In this document: piece after piece, positions 10,781-21,790 of the stretch
Position numbering within the stretch: the stretch's first letter is position 1
Layout of the letters: each line of letters opens with the position of its first letter
Assembly (NCBI GenBank): GCA_958295665.1
Contig: OY282558.1
Span: 37,097,045 to 37,161,044, forward strand
DNA from: Tipula vernalis
Lineage: Eukaryota; Arthropoda; Insecta; Diptera; Tipulidae
Direction of reading: 5' to 3'
Length of the DNA stretch: 64,000 nucleotides
Program-made: the position numbers and the translations under genes
Notes under the pieces: generated by a model
The model's input: only the letters and a program-made list of their open reading frames with translations
Told to the model about the DNA's origin: nothing
Database searches by the model: none

Positions 10781-12664
10781 AACAATCGAATTTTCCTTGA
10801 AATGTATGGAAATATTCAAGCAATCTAAATGCGCTTTGGCACAACAATTACAGGTCCTAAAACATATCTTTAGAGGTATAAAAAACCGATATCGGAGCAC
10901 AGACGTAGATTTTGAATTTTTGTGGCTCAGAATTTGCTGATCTATAATAAGGTGATTTTAAAAAAAAACGAATTTTCCTTGAAATGTATAGAAATAATCA
11001 AGCAATCTAAATGCGCTTTGGCACGACAATTACCGGTCCTAAAACCTATCTTTAAAGGTATCAAAAACAGATATCGGAGCACAGACGCAGATTTTGGATT
11101 TTTGTGGCTCAGAATTAGCAGATCTATAGTTAGGTGATTTTCAGAAAAATCGAATTTTCCTTGAAATGTATGGAAATAATCAAGCAATCTAAATGCGCTT
11201 TGGCACAACAATTACAGGTCCTAAAACATATCTTTAGAGGTATCAAAAACCGATATCGGAGCACAGACGTAGATTTTGAATTTTTGTGGCTCAGAATTTG
11301 ATGATAGTAAGGTGATTTTAAAAAAAATCGAATTTTCCTTGAAATGTATGGAAATAATCAAGCAATCTAAATGCGCTTTGGCACGACAATTACCGGTCCT
11401 AAAACCTATCTTTAGAGGTATCAAAAACAGATATCGGAGCACAGATGCAGATTTTGGATTTTTGTGGCTCAGAATTTTATGATCTATAATAAGGTGATTT
11501 TCCTTGAATCGAATTTTCCTTGAAATATATGAAAATATTCAAGCAATCTAAATGCGCTTTGGCACGACAAATACAGGTCCTAAAACCTATCTTTAGAGGT
11601 ATCAAAAACCGATATCGGAGTACAGATGCAGATTTTGGATTTTTGTGGCTCAGAATTTGCTGATCTATAGTAAGGTGATTTTCAAAACAAATTGAATTTT
11701 CCTTGAAATGTATGGAAATAATCAAGCAATCTAAATGCGCTTTGGCACAACAATTACAGGTCCTTAAACCTATCTTTAGAGGTATCAAAAACTGATATAT
11801 GAGCACAGACGCAGATTTTGGATTTTTGTGGCTCAGAATTAGCTGATCTATAGTAAGGTGATTTTGAAAAAATCGAATTTTCCTTGAAACATATGAAAAT
11901 AATCAAGCAATCTAAATGCGCTTTGGCACAACAATTACAGGTCCTAAAACCTATCTTTAGAGGTATCAAAAACCGATATCGGAGCACAGACGCAGATTTT
12001 GGATTTTTGTGGCTCAGAATTAGCTGATCTATAGTAAGGTGATTTTCAAAACAAATCGAATTTTCCTTGAAACATATGGAAATAATCAAGCAATCTAAAT
12101 GCGCTTTGGCACAACAATTACAGGTCCTTAAACCTATCTTTAGAGGTATCAAAATCCGATATCGGAGCACAGACGCAGATTTTGGATTTTTGTGGCTCAG
12201 AATTAGCTTATCTATAGTAAGGTGATTTTGAAAAAAATCGAATTTTCCTTGAAACATATGAAAATAATCAAGCAATCTAAATGCGCTTTGGCACAACAAT
12301 TACAGGTCCTAAAACCTATCTTTAGAGGTATCAAAAACCGATATCGGAGCACAGACGCAGATTTTGGATTTTTGTGGCTCAGAATTAGCTGATCTATAGT
12401 AAGGTGATTTTCAAAACAAATCGAATTTTCCTTGAAATGTATGGAAATAATCAAGCAATCTAAATGCGCTTTGGCACAACAATTACAGGTCCTTAAACCT
12501 ATCTTTAGAGGTATCAAAAACCGATATCGGAGCACAGACGCAGATTTTGGATTTTTGTGGCTCAGAATTAGCTGATCTATAGTAAGGTGATTTTCAAAAC
12601 AAATCGAATTTTCCTTGAAATGTATGGAAATAATCAAGCAATCTAAATGCGCTTTGGCACAACA

Positions 12665-13212
12665 ATTACAGGTCCTTAAACCTATCTTTAGAGGTATCAA
12701 AAACCGATATCGGAGCACAGACGCAGATTTTGGATTTTTGTGGCTCAGAATTAGCTGATCTATAGTAAGGTGATTTTCAAAACAAATTGAATTTTCCTTG
12801 AAATGTATGGAAATAATCAAGCAATCTAAATTCGCTTTGGCACAACAATTACAGATCCTAAAACCTATCTTTAGAGGTATCAAAAACCGATATCGGAGCA
12901 CAGACGCAGATTTTGGATTTTTGTGGCTCAGAATTTGCTGATCTATAGTAAGGTGATTTTCAAAACAAATCGAATTTTCCTTGAAACATATGAAAATAAT
13001 CAAGCAATCTAAATGCGCTTTGGCACAACAATTACAGGTCCTAAAACCTATCTTTAGAGGTATCAAAAACCGATATCGGAGCACAGACGCAGATTTTGGA
13101 TTTTTGTGGCTCAGAATTAGCTTATCTATAGTAAGGTGATTTTCAAAAAAATCGAATTTTCCTTGAAATGTATGGAAATAATCAAGCAATCTAAATGCGC
13201 TTTGGCACAACA
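12665..13212 (+). repeat. 548-bp (three-monomer) higher-order repeat, copy 1
   Basis: A three-monomer unit repeated 548 bp later (13213-13760). The offset is fixed by the rare AAATTCGC variant at 12831 and 13379 and by the shared 'GCTTATCTATAG' spacer. Edges are approximate. Confidence 0.7.
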
Positions 13213-13760
13213 ATTACAGGTCCTAAAACCTATCTTTAGAGGTATTAAAAACCGATATCGGAGCACAGACGCAGATTTTGGATTTTTGTGGCTCAGAATT
13301 AGCTGATCTATAGTAAGGTGATTTTCAAAACAAATTGAATTTTCCTTGAAATGTATGGAAATAATCAAGCAATCTAAATTCGCTTTGGCACAACAATTAC
13401 AGATCCTAAAACCTATCTTTAGAGGTATCAAAAACCGATATCGGAGCACAGACGCAGATTTTGGATTTTTGTGGCTCAGAATTTGCTGATCTATAGTAAG
13501 GTGATTTTCAAAACAATTCGAATTTTCCTTGAAACATATGAAAATAATCAAGCAATCTAAATGCGCTTTGGCACAACAATTACAGGTCCTAAAACCTATC
13601 TTTAGAGGTATCAAAAACCGATATCGGAGCACAGACGCAGATTTTGGATTTTTGTGGCTCAGAATTAGCTTATCTATAGTAAGGTGATTTTCAAAAAAAT
13701 CGAATTTTCCTTGAAATGTATGGAAATAATCAAGCAATCTAAATGCGCTTTGGTACAACA
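13213..13760 (+). repeat. 548-bp higher-order repeat, copy 2
   Basis: Second copy of the three-monomer unit at 12665-13212; edges approximate. Confidence 0.7.
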
Positions 13761-14597
13761 ATTACAGGTCCTAAAACCTATCTTTAGAGGTATCAAAAAC
13801 CGATATCGGAGCACTGACGCAGATTTTGGATTTTTGTGGCTCAGAATTAGCTGATCAATAATAAGGTGATTTTCAAAAAAATTTAATTTTCCTTAAAATG
13901 TATGGAAATAATCAAGCAATCTAAATGCGCTTTGGCACAACAATTACAGGTCCTAAAACCTATCTTTAGAGGTATCAAAAACCGATATCGGAGCACAGAC
14001 GCAGATTTTGGATTTTTGTGGCTCAGAATTTGATGATAGTAAGGTGATTTTCAAAAAAATCGAATTTTCCTTGAAACATATGAAAATAATCAAGCAATCT
14101 AAATGCGCTTTGGCACAACAATTACAGGTCCTAAAACCTATCTTTAGAGGTATCAAAAACCGATATCGGAGCACAGACGCAGATTTTGGATTTTTGTGGC
14201 TCAGAATTTGCTGATCTATAGTAAGGTGATTTTCAAAACAAATCGAATTTTCCTTGAAATGTATGAAAATAATCAAGCAATCTAAATGCGCTTTGGCACA
14301 ACAATTACAGGTCCTAAAACCTATCTTTAGAGGTATCAAAAACCGATATCGGAGCACAGACGCAGATTTTGGATTTTTGTGGCTCAGAATTTGCTGATCA
14401 ATAGTAAGGTGATTTTCAAAAAAATTGAATTTTCCTTAAAATGTATGGAAATAATCAAGCAATCTAAATGCGCTTTGGCACAACAATTACAGGTCCTAAA
14501 ACCTATCTTTAGAGGTATCAAAAACCGATATCGGAGCACAGACGCAGATTTTGGATTTTTGTGTCTCCGACAAAATTTCCGATTCGGTGACTGCAAC

Positions 14598-15545
14598 TTC
14601 AAGAGCGTTAATTCCTATTTTTGGTCGTAATTATTATCCCAGTAGACAAGAAATTGATAATCTAGTGAAAGTTTGAGTCTAAATGTTCGCTGTTGAATGT
14701 TCCCATACCACCGAGACAACGGGTTGGTCGAAGTGCCGAGAATATTGCTGCCGTTCAAGCGTCCGTCGCAAACGAACCAAAACAGTCGATTCCACGGCGT
14801 TCTCAAGAATTGGGCATTGCTCAGATTCAACTTTGGCGAATTTTGTGAAAGGATCTTGGCTTGCACCCTTATAAGATAAAGTTAACACAAGAACTAAAGT
14901 CACTCGATCATATAAGGCGACGTACGTTGTCGGATTGGGCTCTCGAAATGTTGGAAAAAGATACCAATTTCATCGCAAAATCTTCTTCAGTGATGAAGCG
15001 CATTTTTGGCCAAATGGTTTCGTCAACAAACAGAATACACATTATTGGTCAGGTGAAAACCCTCATTTGCTGCAAGAAATACCACTTCATCCACAAAAAA
15101 TAACTGTATGGTGTGGTTTTCATGCTGGTGGTATCATTGGACCGTTTTTTTTTCGTTGATGAAAATGACCGTCACGTTACAGTCAATGGAGATCGCTACA
15201 GAGACATGTTGCAACGTTATTCCTTTGGTCAATTGCATGAGCTAGACATTAATGATATGTGGTTTCAACAAGACGGTGCGACATGCCACACAGCGGGTCT
15301 AACAATCGATCCAGAAATAGTCCTGTCGATTGGCCGCCTAGATCGTGTGATTTAACACCTCTAGACTTTTTTTTTGGGGCTACGTTAATTCATTGGTCTA
15401 AGCCAACAAGCCGGCGTCGTTAGAGGAGCTCAGAGTAGTGGCCGAGTTATCGAAAATTGGGTTCAATGAATCGACACATGCAAACGTTCCCGTGGTGGAT
15501 ATATGAACGATGTCGAATTCCATGGTTTGCGTTTTATTTAAAAAA
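14598..15545 (+). pseudogene. Mariner-like DDD transposase, C-terminal four-fifths, frameshifted
   Basis: After the satellite the transposase resumes with a RALIPIFGRNY segment (about 14604-14640). A second DNA-binding part follows (ENIAAVQASVANEP, then RRSQELGI and QIQLWRIL, about 14736-14850), then LHPYKIKLTQELK (about 14860-14895). The first catalytic Asp is in FFSDEAHFW (codon 14992). ITVWCGFHAGGIIGPF leads to the second Asp in WFQQDGATCHT (codon 15272), and the third is in CDLTPLDFFFWG (15349 or 15364). At least four frameshifts, stops at about 14676 and 15506, and a deletion that shortens the second-to-third Asp spacing to about 26 codons make it inactive. The family is the DDE_3/IS630-Tc1-mariner group common in insects. 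Confidence 0.85.
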
Positions 15546-15576
15546 AAAGTTGTCAAGTCCTTGTTGGAAAACCCTT
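15546..15576 (-). repeat. Right terminal inverted repeat of mariner-like element
   Basis: Inverted copy of 7718-7748 with two mismatches. It overlaps the end of the degraded transposase frame. Confidence 0.85.
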
Positions 15577-15578
15577 TA
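15577..15578. other. TA target-site copy, right side
   Basis: Matches the TA at 7716-7717. Confidence 0.75.
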
Positions 15579-15760
15579 TAACAATTCCGTTAATAGTTCG
15601 CCCATTTCCTTGTTTTACAGTTACCACTGGTGTTGTATTCGTATAGATGGTCACAGATGAAGTGAGGCCAACAATCATGATCTATAAGTGTGCGAAATTA
15701 TTGATTATATTTTAGATATGGGCTTTATGATTATCCATTTCCCGGATGTTGTTGTAATAG
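15579..15760 (-). pseudogene. Errantivirus-type envelope gene remnant, N-terminal part
   Basis: The minus strand carries a short envelope-like stretch that lies immediately upstream, in gene order, of the fragment at 7190-7715. The orientation and order of the two pieces fit a single gene opened by the TA-targeted transposon insertion. It is short and has frame changes, so its assignment rests partly on collinearity with the better-supported distal half. Confidence 0.45.
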
Positions 15761-15964
15761 TAACATTATTGTCTCTTGCTATCGTTTCTGTTTTGAATTT
15801 TGGTTTATTTTTTGCTTCAACTTATTTAATCGCCGCTTATATGGTTTCTCCAGCTGCATACGTTTTCCGTTTATCCCTCTTTGTATTCTCCCTTCAAATT
15901 CTAGTTTCTTGTCTTCATTTATTAACTTCGGCCTAAAAGGGCCAAAGAATTGAAATTCTGCCAA
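15761..15964 (-). pseudogene. Possible further retroelement sequence upstream of the envelope remnant
   Basis: A 61-codon minus-strand frame (15779-15964) is very rich in Lys, Arg and Gln, particularly in its last 30 residues. A basic tail in this position could be the C-terminal end of the element's polymerase or integrase polyprotein, just before envelope. No conserved motif confirms it. The plus-strand frame over the same bases is hydrophobic and probably a shadow. Confidence 0.25.
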
Positions 15965-16254
15965 AAATTACCAAAAATTTGGTTGATCCAAAACCACTTT
16001 TCTCATCGTTTTGAAAGTCCCTGAGTCTATTGAGTTGGGGTTGGTAATCTATATACCTAAGTGAGCATTTGTCTGTATGTACAGCATATGTGTATCATAT
16101 TTAAATAAATTCACACGCGAGTACATAAATATTGTTTCAGACTTAACAAAGGTCGCTGTTAATATCTCAAACCTCAAATTGAACCTTTAGCAAATTATAT
16201 AAATGGCCAATTAGGTTGTACAATAACTTATTCTTTTCTTAACGGACTTTAGTG
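15965..16254. other. AT-rich spacer, nothing recognised
   Basis: No frame, repeat or terminus that I can support. If the envelope remnant belongs to an LTR element, part of its decayed body could lie here. Confidence 0.3.
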
Positions 16255-16580
16255 AAATTTGACATCTGCTATTGAAATGGGATTCTAAAATGATTTTTGG
16301 ACGAACTTCTGGAATATGGTCTAGTACGACGGAACTTGCCTATATCTCAACCAATTATGATGCAAATCGGCTTGTGCATTGGAAATTGGACTCTGAAATG
16401 ATTTTTGGATCATGTTTCGGAATATGGTCAGATATGATGGAACTTGCTTGTTTCTCAACAGATTATGATCAAATTTGACATATGCGTTAGAAATGTGATT
16501 CTAAATTGATTTTTGGATAAAGTTCTGGAATATGACCAGGTATGAATTAACTTGCCTATTTCTCAAACACTTATGATGTT
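16255..16580 (+). repeat. Three degenerate tandem repeats of about 107 bp
   Basis: Successive copies begin near 16255, 16364 and 16471. Each contains a block like TCTAAAATGATTTTTGGA followed by a 'TGGAATATGGTC' and a 'AACTTGCCTATTTCTCAA' block. Copies differ at many sites, indicating age. The 68-codon frame at 16272-16478 spans two copies and is not supported as a gene. Confidence 0.8.
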
Positions 16581-16584
16581 GGTT

Positions 16585-16860
16585 GGATTAAGATGGTATG
16601 TTGTTATGAAGGTATGATGGTATGTTGGTACGATTTTAAAATGGTATTATGTTATGATAGTATAACGGTACAATGGTATGATGATATCGTGGTAAGATTG
16701 GTGGATTCGTGAGGTGGATTGATGGTAAGATATAAATAACGGTGTGATGGTTCGACGTCTGTTTGGTACGATGGTATGTTTGTATGATGGTTTAATGGTA
16801 TATTGTCATGATGGTATGATGGTGAAGTGGAATGAAAATACGATGGTGGAGAGAGAAGTT
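16585..16860 (+). repeat. Degenerate GGTATGAT-type minisatellite
   Basis: Dozens of imperfect copies of a GGTATGATG-like unit, with insertions. Strongly G/T-rich on the plus strand. Confidence 0.8.
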
Positions 16861-17100
16861 CGGTTAGGTATTAATTTGAGGTCGAGTTTAGGGTTTAGTG
16901 GGAGGTTAGATTGAGTTGAGTTCATATACGCATACGAATCGAATTAATTTTAAGATTGATTTAGAAAATAAGTGCTGAGTTGAGCAGAGGGTTGAGGTTT
17001 GGATCGAGCTAAGTTGAGTTGACGTAGAATTAGGATTTAAGGGTTGATTTGGTGATTTAGTTGATAGCGGGGTTGACCGTTAATTTCGTGATGGCGTTTA
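16861..17100 (+). repeat. Degenerate GTTGAG-rich tract
   Basis: Many imperfect GTTGAG and GTTTAG words with a pronounced G/T strand bias, continuing the simple-repeat zone. It ends at the reverse-transcriptase fragment. Confidence 0.6.
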
Positions 17101-17129
17101 GGATTGTTTGGTGAGTTTCCTTCTATTTA

Positions 17130-18388
17130 AAAAAAGCTTGTGTAGTGCCAGTGTTTAGGAAAGGAAATAAAATGTGTTTCGACTATTACACCAATTTATA
17201 GATTTCCTGGAGTGTTATGATATCATAAATGTCAACCAGTTTGGATTTCTACCTAAATCCGACACTGTAGCTGCAGTTTGTAATTTAATAAATGATGCAT
17301 ACAGCCGCCTCTCGCTGAATAAATATGTTGCAATTTTGTTTATAGATATTCAGAAAGCCTTCGGTTGTGTTAGTCATTGGATTTTAATAGAAAAACTTCA
17401 AAAACATAATGTCTCTCCGAATTCGGTAAGACTTATTACCAGCTATTTATCTGGACGTATCTCGGCCGGAGTATTTCAAGGTTCTATACTAGGTCCTATT
17501 TTGTTTAACTTTTACATTAAGGATATTTTTAGTTTGAATCTCACTGGAGTTTTGCAACTTTTCGCGGATGATGCTGCTATTATTTATTCATCTGATAGCC
17601 CCGGTGTATTGCTCAATTATATTTATACCGATTTAAAATTAATAATTTTTTGGTTGGAATCAAATGAATTGTCAATTAATTTGGATAAATGCAATTACCT
17701 AATTTTTGATAATAGTAAGCTGCCAATTGACTTCACTTCCAACATAACGGTATATAGTAAGAACGTTCAAGAAGTTGCTAAATCTAAATATCTAGGGCTT
17801 TTAATTGATTCCAAACTAAATTTCAGTGATCACGTTTTAATGTCTATAATAAAATTGCTCCATTCTTCTGAACCAGCTGCATTTAATTTGTATTTTGCTC
17901 ATATTAGCAGTATCTCAATATAATCTGGGGAAATGCTGTTTCTGCAGAATTGATTAATAAGGAATTAATACTTCAAACTCGTTGCTTGAAAATTATAAAT
18001 AAATTGCCGAAATTAACATCCACAATGTCCATTTCCAAACAATGCTAAAATTCTTCCGTTTGAAGTTATGGGATATTTTCAACAGCTGCTTTTCATCCAT
18101 AAAGTTAAATTTCATTTATTTAAATTCAATGTTTTGTTCAGAGAAGTTAATGACATTCATGGTTATTCTACAAGGATTAATTCTAATTTTTATGTATCAG
18201 CAGTAGCCAAAACCAAGCGTGACCGAGTTAATGTTTTTTTTTCTGGACTAATCCTTTACAACAAATTATCTGCTCAGCTTCGTGATATAACAATTCTCGT
18301 CACGTTCAATTCTGCATTGAAAAAATATGTATTTTATAGTTGGTTCACATCTCGGAGATTTACCTTAGTCGATATTCGTAAAATTTAA
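17130..18388 (+). pseudogene. Non-LTR retrotransposon reverse transcriptase, 5'-truncated and broken
   Basis: A VPVFRKGNK motif (about 17140) opens the RT domain. NQFGFLPKSDTVAAV follows (about 17235-17275), then motif A FIDIQKAFG (Asp codon 17345; the usual second Asp of KAFD is Gly here). SAGVFQGSILGPILFN comes next (about 17465-17510), then the catalytic FADD (17561-17572, the YADD box). YLGLLIDSKLNF closes the RT part near 17820. A TAA at 17921 ends this frame; later frames (to 18388) carry the C-terminal region ending in 'FNSALKKYVF'. A deletion of around ten codons precedes the GVFQGS block. It resembles Jockey/CR1-like LINEs; clade uncertain. Confidence 0.8.
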
Positions 18389-21300
18389 TTAATCTGTTGA
18401 ATGAGGTTTGTTTTATATTTCTGCATTTTATTACATTATTAGTAAGAATAATCAAAAAACTAACTATGGACTATGCCTGAAAAGGAACCAAAAATACGAG
18501 AAAATTCGCCTACAATTGAATAAAGCTCATTCCTAATTTCAATTGAGAAAAGTGTTACGATTTTTTTCTAGTTATAATTTCCATCATATGTTAAAACAAT
18601 AAAAGCAACATGAAACAGATTTATTGATAAATTCAGTCTGATATTTTTCACGTTTCATTATTTTTCCGTATTTTTAAAAAGGAAATCAGAAATTAGTATG
18701 GTATTAACAGGGTGGGTACAAGGTTACCAGCTTTATCTTGATAAAAATAAAATGTGTAACTAAAAGGGGGAAGTGGAACGCAACACAATAGATCGGAAAT
18801 TTATTAAATTTTAGATATTTTAATTAAGAATTGTGCTGTTTAGTCCTCAATGTATTGGAAATAAATGAAAATTAATGAGGAGAAAATGTAAACACGCAGG
18901 TAAATTTTAATTTACTCATTATTACACCGTATACATAACCCAATTAATTAAATGATTCAAAATTATGTATATCCCCTTGGTTCTTGGATATGAACGAAAT
19001 AAGAAAATACGTATTCTTTTTACAAAAAAGGGGTCCCTATATTGTCTACTTATGGCATACACATTATAACGCATTATCATTATGAACGACTCTGTGTAAT
19101 AATTTAAACGATTAAATTAATTAAAGTACTTAATAATTAATTTTTAATTAAATACTTTACTTATCTATACTACAGTCATATAACTAAAGCAAAGAAAATG
19201 TGCTTTGGCGCAAGTCGTTCCTTCACCCTTCTTATACTCGTATTATTATAATAACGATAATATTTTAGCGATAGAATTAAAATACCAAAATTGTGAAATA
19301 GTTTTTACTTAAATAATTAATTAACTGTCAAGTATCTGAACTGTGGACTGTAGTGTTACTGATACAAAAAGGCAGATAAAAGCGAATAAAATAGCGAGGG
19401 TTTTTTTTGCTTTGTGCGCGCTATACAATATTGAAATGAATTTTCATATTTTATTATGGGGCAAATGGATTTTTCTTTCAATTTTCCTTTACAATTTAGG
19501 ATATTAATGAAAAATATTTTTATATTATGAGTATTTTGAAAATGGAAAATTGTATAACTTGCAAATTATTTTAATTTTTACTTGTCCCCGCTATAACGAA
19601 GTTATATTGGGTAAGTTTTGTAATCGCGGAAAATATTTTATTCGCGGGATATGATGCCCGTCCTTCCGCTCTACCATCCTTTCAGTGTTAGATTTTTCTT
19701 ATTTTTGTAATAGTTTTAATCGAAATTTTGTGCAAAGGGGGACGACGATTTTTTTTATGTGGTAATCCAGCATCCACCTGTTTTAAAAATTTGAAATCAT
19801 TTGGAACATTGCGTTAGTATATGGGCCGCCCATAAATAATATCACGATAACAGGACGCAGGGGGTTGAGTAGAGAGACACACAGTAAGTGAGAACACACA
19901 AGTTTGTATTTTATTTGTTTGCGCCTAGACTGAGGCACAATTCTCATGTTGATCACTTAATGTTGTAATCTGAATTGTGGGCACTCTTTGAACGGAGTAA
20001 TATAAATTCTTAAGGTTTTTCAATAGTATTCGATTTTGATTACTATTCAACACGTCTCAGTTCTAAGTAATGTAGTATTAAAAGTTAATCTGTAATTTGG
20101 TCGCTTAGGTGTGGGGGTTTTATATTATCACGTCCTCATGATTAATTATGGTATTGGGGAAGGGGTTTTCAAATTTAAGAAAACCCGTGACGTCTTTTAA
20201 GCGCTGCCTATATGCTCAAAATAACAGAACATTTTAGTAAATGTAAATGGTAAGTTTGGTGATGTAAAACGAACGCTTTGTGGGAAAAGTGTCGTCCGAC
20301 GAGTCGGATAGACCAAATTTTTTTTCTAAGATCAACGAATGCTTAAGTTTAATAAATATTCATATAATTTTTAATTTTTTTATGCTTGGTCGTTACAATT
20401 TTGTCAAATTTTGATGAATCAAGTGTTTTTAATATGATTTTGAAAATCTTTGGCATTTTAAATTAAATTGGAGGACAAATTGAAATTTGTTATTGTAATT
20501 AATTGATTATTTACGCAATGATGGAAAGATGTTGTGTTTAAGTAGATTGATACAAATTTATTAACTTCTTGTAAAGTCGCAAAGCAAAATTCCAATCAAA
20601 AGTCAAGTGAATCCATATCCTTTCAATAAAATAAAAAATTTCTCACCAAACACAACCTAAGTCGAACTATAAAAAAGGGTTAGATATAAATTGAATTTAC
20701 TTAACAACAACGATAACAAAACGATTTTTTTTTTTTTGTTCGGGTTACAAAACTTGTGTAAAAGAAAAACAAACCAAATTATTTTCGAACTTCCACCACC
20801 ATACCGCAGTTGGAAAAAAGAAAAACGAAAATATTTAAATTTCCAGTTCATTACATGTCCTTATAGAATGAATATTTATCCAATTTTTTATTGGACTTTA
20901 ATACAAATTAAATTTTAAAGTAATAAAGATTTTTTTTTAGCGATACGACAACGAACAGTGATAATTTGATGGCGCGCGCATACAGAAATGTGGATTTCGA
21001 TAAAATTCAAACTTTTTTATTTTTTTGGTTTTAAACTTATCGAATAATTAAAATGTATATTAAAAGCATTATTGAGCGCAAAAAGTAGACTGAATGTTTC
21101 ACTATATCAAATTAAAATTGTAATATGTACATAATAAGAAGTGAAACAAAAATCTCTTAAAATTAATGAGATTTTGATGATTTTTTTGTACCACATTCGT
21201 TATAATTATATTTTATTATCAATAAGCTTTTATTTCATTGTGCCTAAACTGTACAATGTTATTGTAATTAATGGTGAAATGAAAAGCATTTACACCTAAT

Positions 21301-21603
21301 TGCTCTTGTGTAAGGTAAGTCTGTCCATTCCTAAATAAGCAAAACTTAATATTGAATAGTTGTTGACAGTGATTTATCAATTATTTATGTAGCATTTTAT
21401 TTAATAAAGGCCAACTACACAAAAAGAAATTTCGAATGAATAATTTTTTAACATTTGTCAGTCAGCCCTTTGTAAATATCAGCGATATTAGATACCAAGA
21501 CTGTAACTAATTATTTTTTAAAGTTTACTGAAGTAGACAGAAGTTTGTGATACTTTGTTCCTACTTGAAGTTAGTTAATAAAGGAGCAGGACATAGTGGC
21601 TGC
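18389..21603. other. AT-rich non-coding sequence, no gene recognised
   Basis: About 3.2 kb with no convincing coding region. The open frames at 20657-20918 overlap on opposite strands and are low-complexity. An imperfect A/T inverted repeat lies at about 19123-19158, and a short GC hairpin (TCCGAC/GTCGGA) at about 20295-20308. Confidence 0.5.
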
Positions 21604-21790
21604 CTAGGCTGGGCAGTAACGAATTACATGCATTTGAATTTCATAATGAAAATACAAATTAAAATTTTTAACTTGTATTTTAATTACTCGTTTTCCAAGT
21701 AACAGTATCTTGTATTTTAATTTCTTAAATTCTAAGTAATTTTAGTTTGTATTTTAATTACTCAGTGTAAGGTAATTTGTCCAGCCTTGT
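21604..21790. mobile_element. hAT-like MITE (candidate)
   Basis: The segment begins AGGCTGGGCAGTAACGAATTAC and ends with the near-inverse GGTAATTTGTCCAGCCTT. Its interior has repeated 'TTGTATTTTAATTACTC' words. Short non-coding units with CAGGCTGGGCA-like ends and many TAATTAC words are typical of hAT-derived MITEs in insects. A clean 8-bp target duplication is not visible (flanks agree at only about five of eight bases). Confidence 0.4.

Larger units (their letters stand above)
7868..14566 (+). repeat. Satellite array 1, about 37 monomers of 183 bp
   Basis: Head-to-tail tandem repeats, mostly 182-184 bp apart, measured from successive GATATCGGAGCAC sites (for example 8886, 9069, 9252, 9435); a few monomers are shortened to 178 bp. 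Because 183 is divisible by three, frames stay open through several monomers, giving long apparent ORFs on the minus strand (up to 333 codons at 12212-13213) and shorter ones on the plus strand. These are not supported as genes. The array has higher-order structure (1,092-bp, 548-bp and about 2.7-kb duplications). Its reverse complement is homologous to the 173-bp satellite at 22485-64000. Confidence 0.95.
7718..15576 (+). mobile_element. Mariner-like DNA transposon carrying an internal satellite array
   Basis: The ends 7718-7748 and 15546-15576 are inverted copies over 31 bp with two mismatches (both begin AAGGGTTTTCCAA read inward), and TA flanks both sides. The transposase start codon lies at 7830 and the C-terminal coding part runs from 14598 to about 15540, so both gene ends are in the expected place and orientation. 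About 6.7 kb of 183-bp tandem repeats (7868-14566) occupies the position of roughly 30-40 N-terminal codons. The element is about 7.86 kb, against an expected 1.2-1.4 kb. It sits inside a minus-strand envelope pseudogene, whose two halves flank it. Confidence 0.8.

Noticed and set aside
8758..13761. Long minus-strand ORFs of 181-333 codons in array 1
   Set aside because: They arise because the 183-bp monomer is divisible by three; the translation is simply the same 61-residue unit repeated. Nothing indicates a promoter or selection.
15688..15936. Hydrophobic 82-codon plus-strand ORF resembling a membrane protein
   Set aside because: It is opposite a Lys/Arg-rich minus-strand frame, next to the envelope remnant on that strand. 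Hydrophobicity is expected from the complement of A-rich codons.
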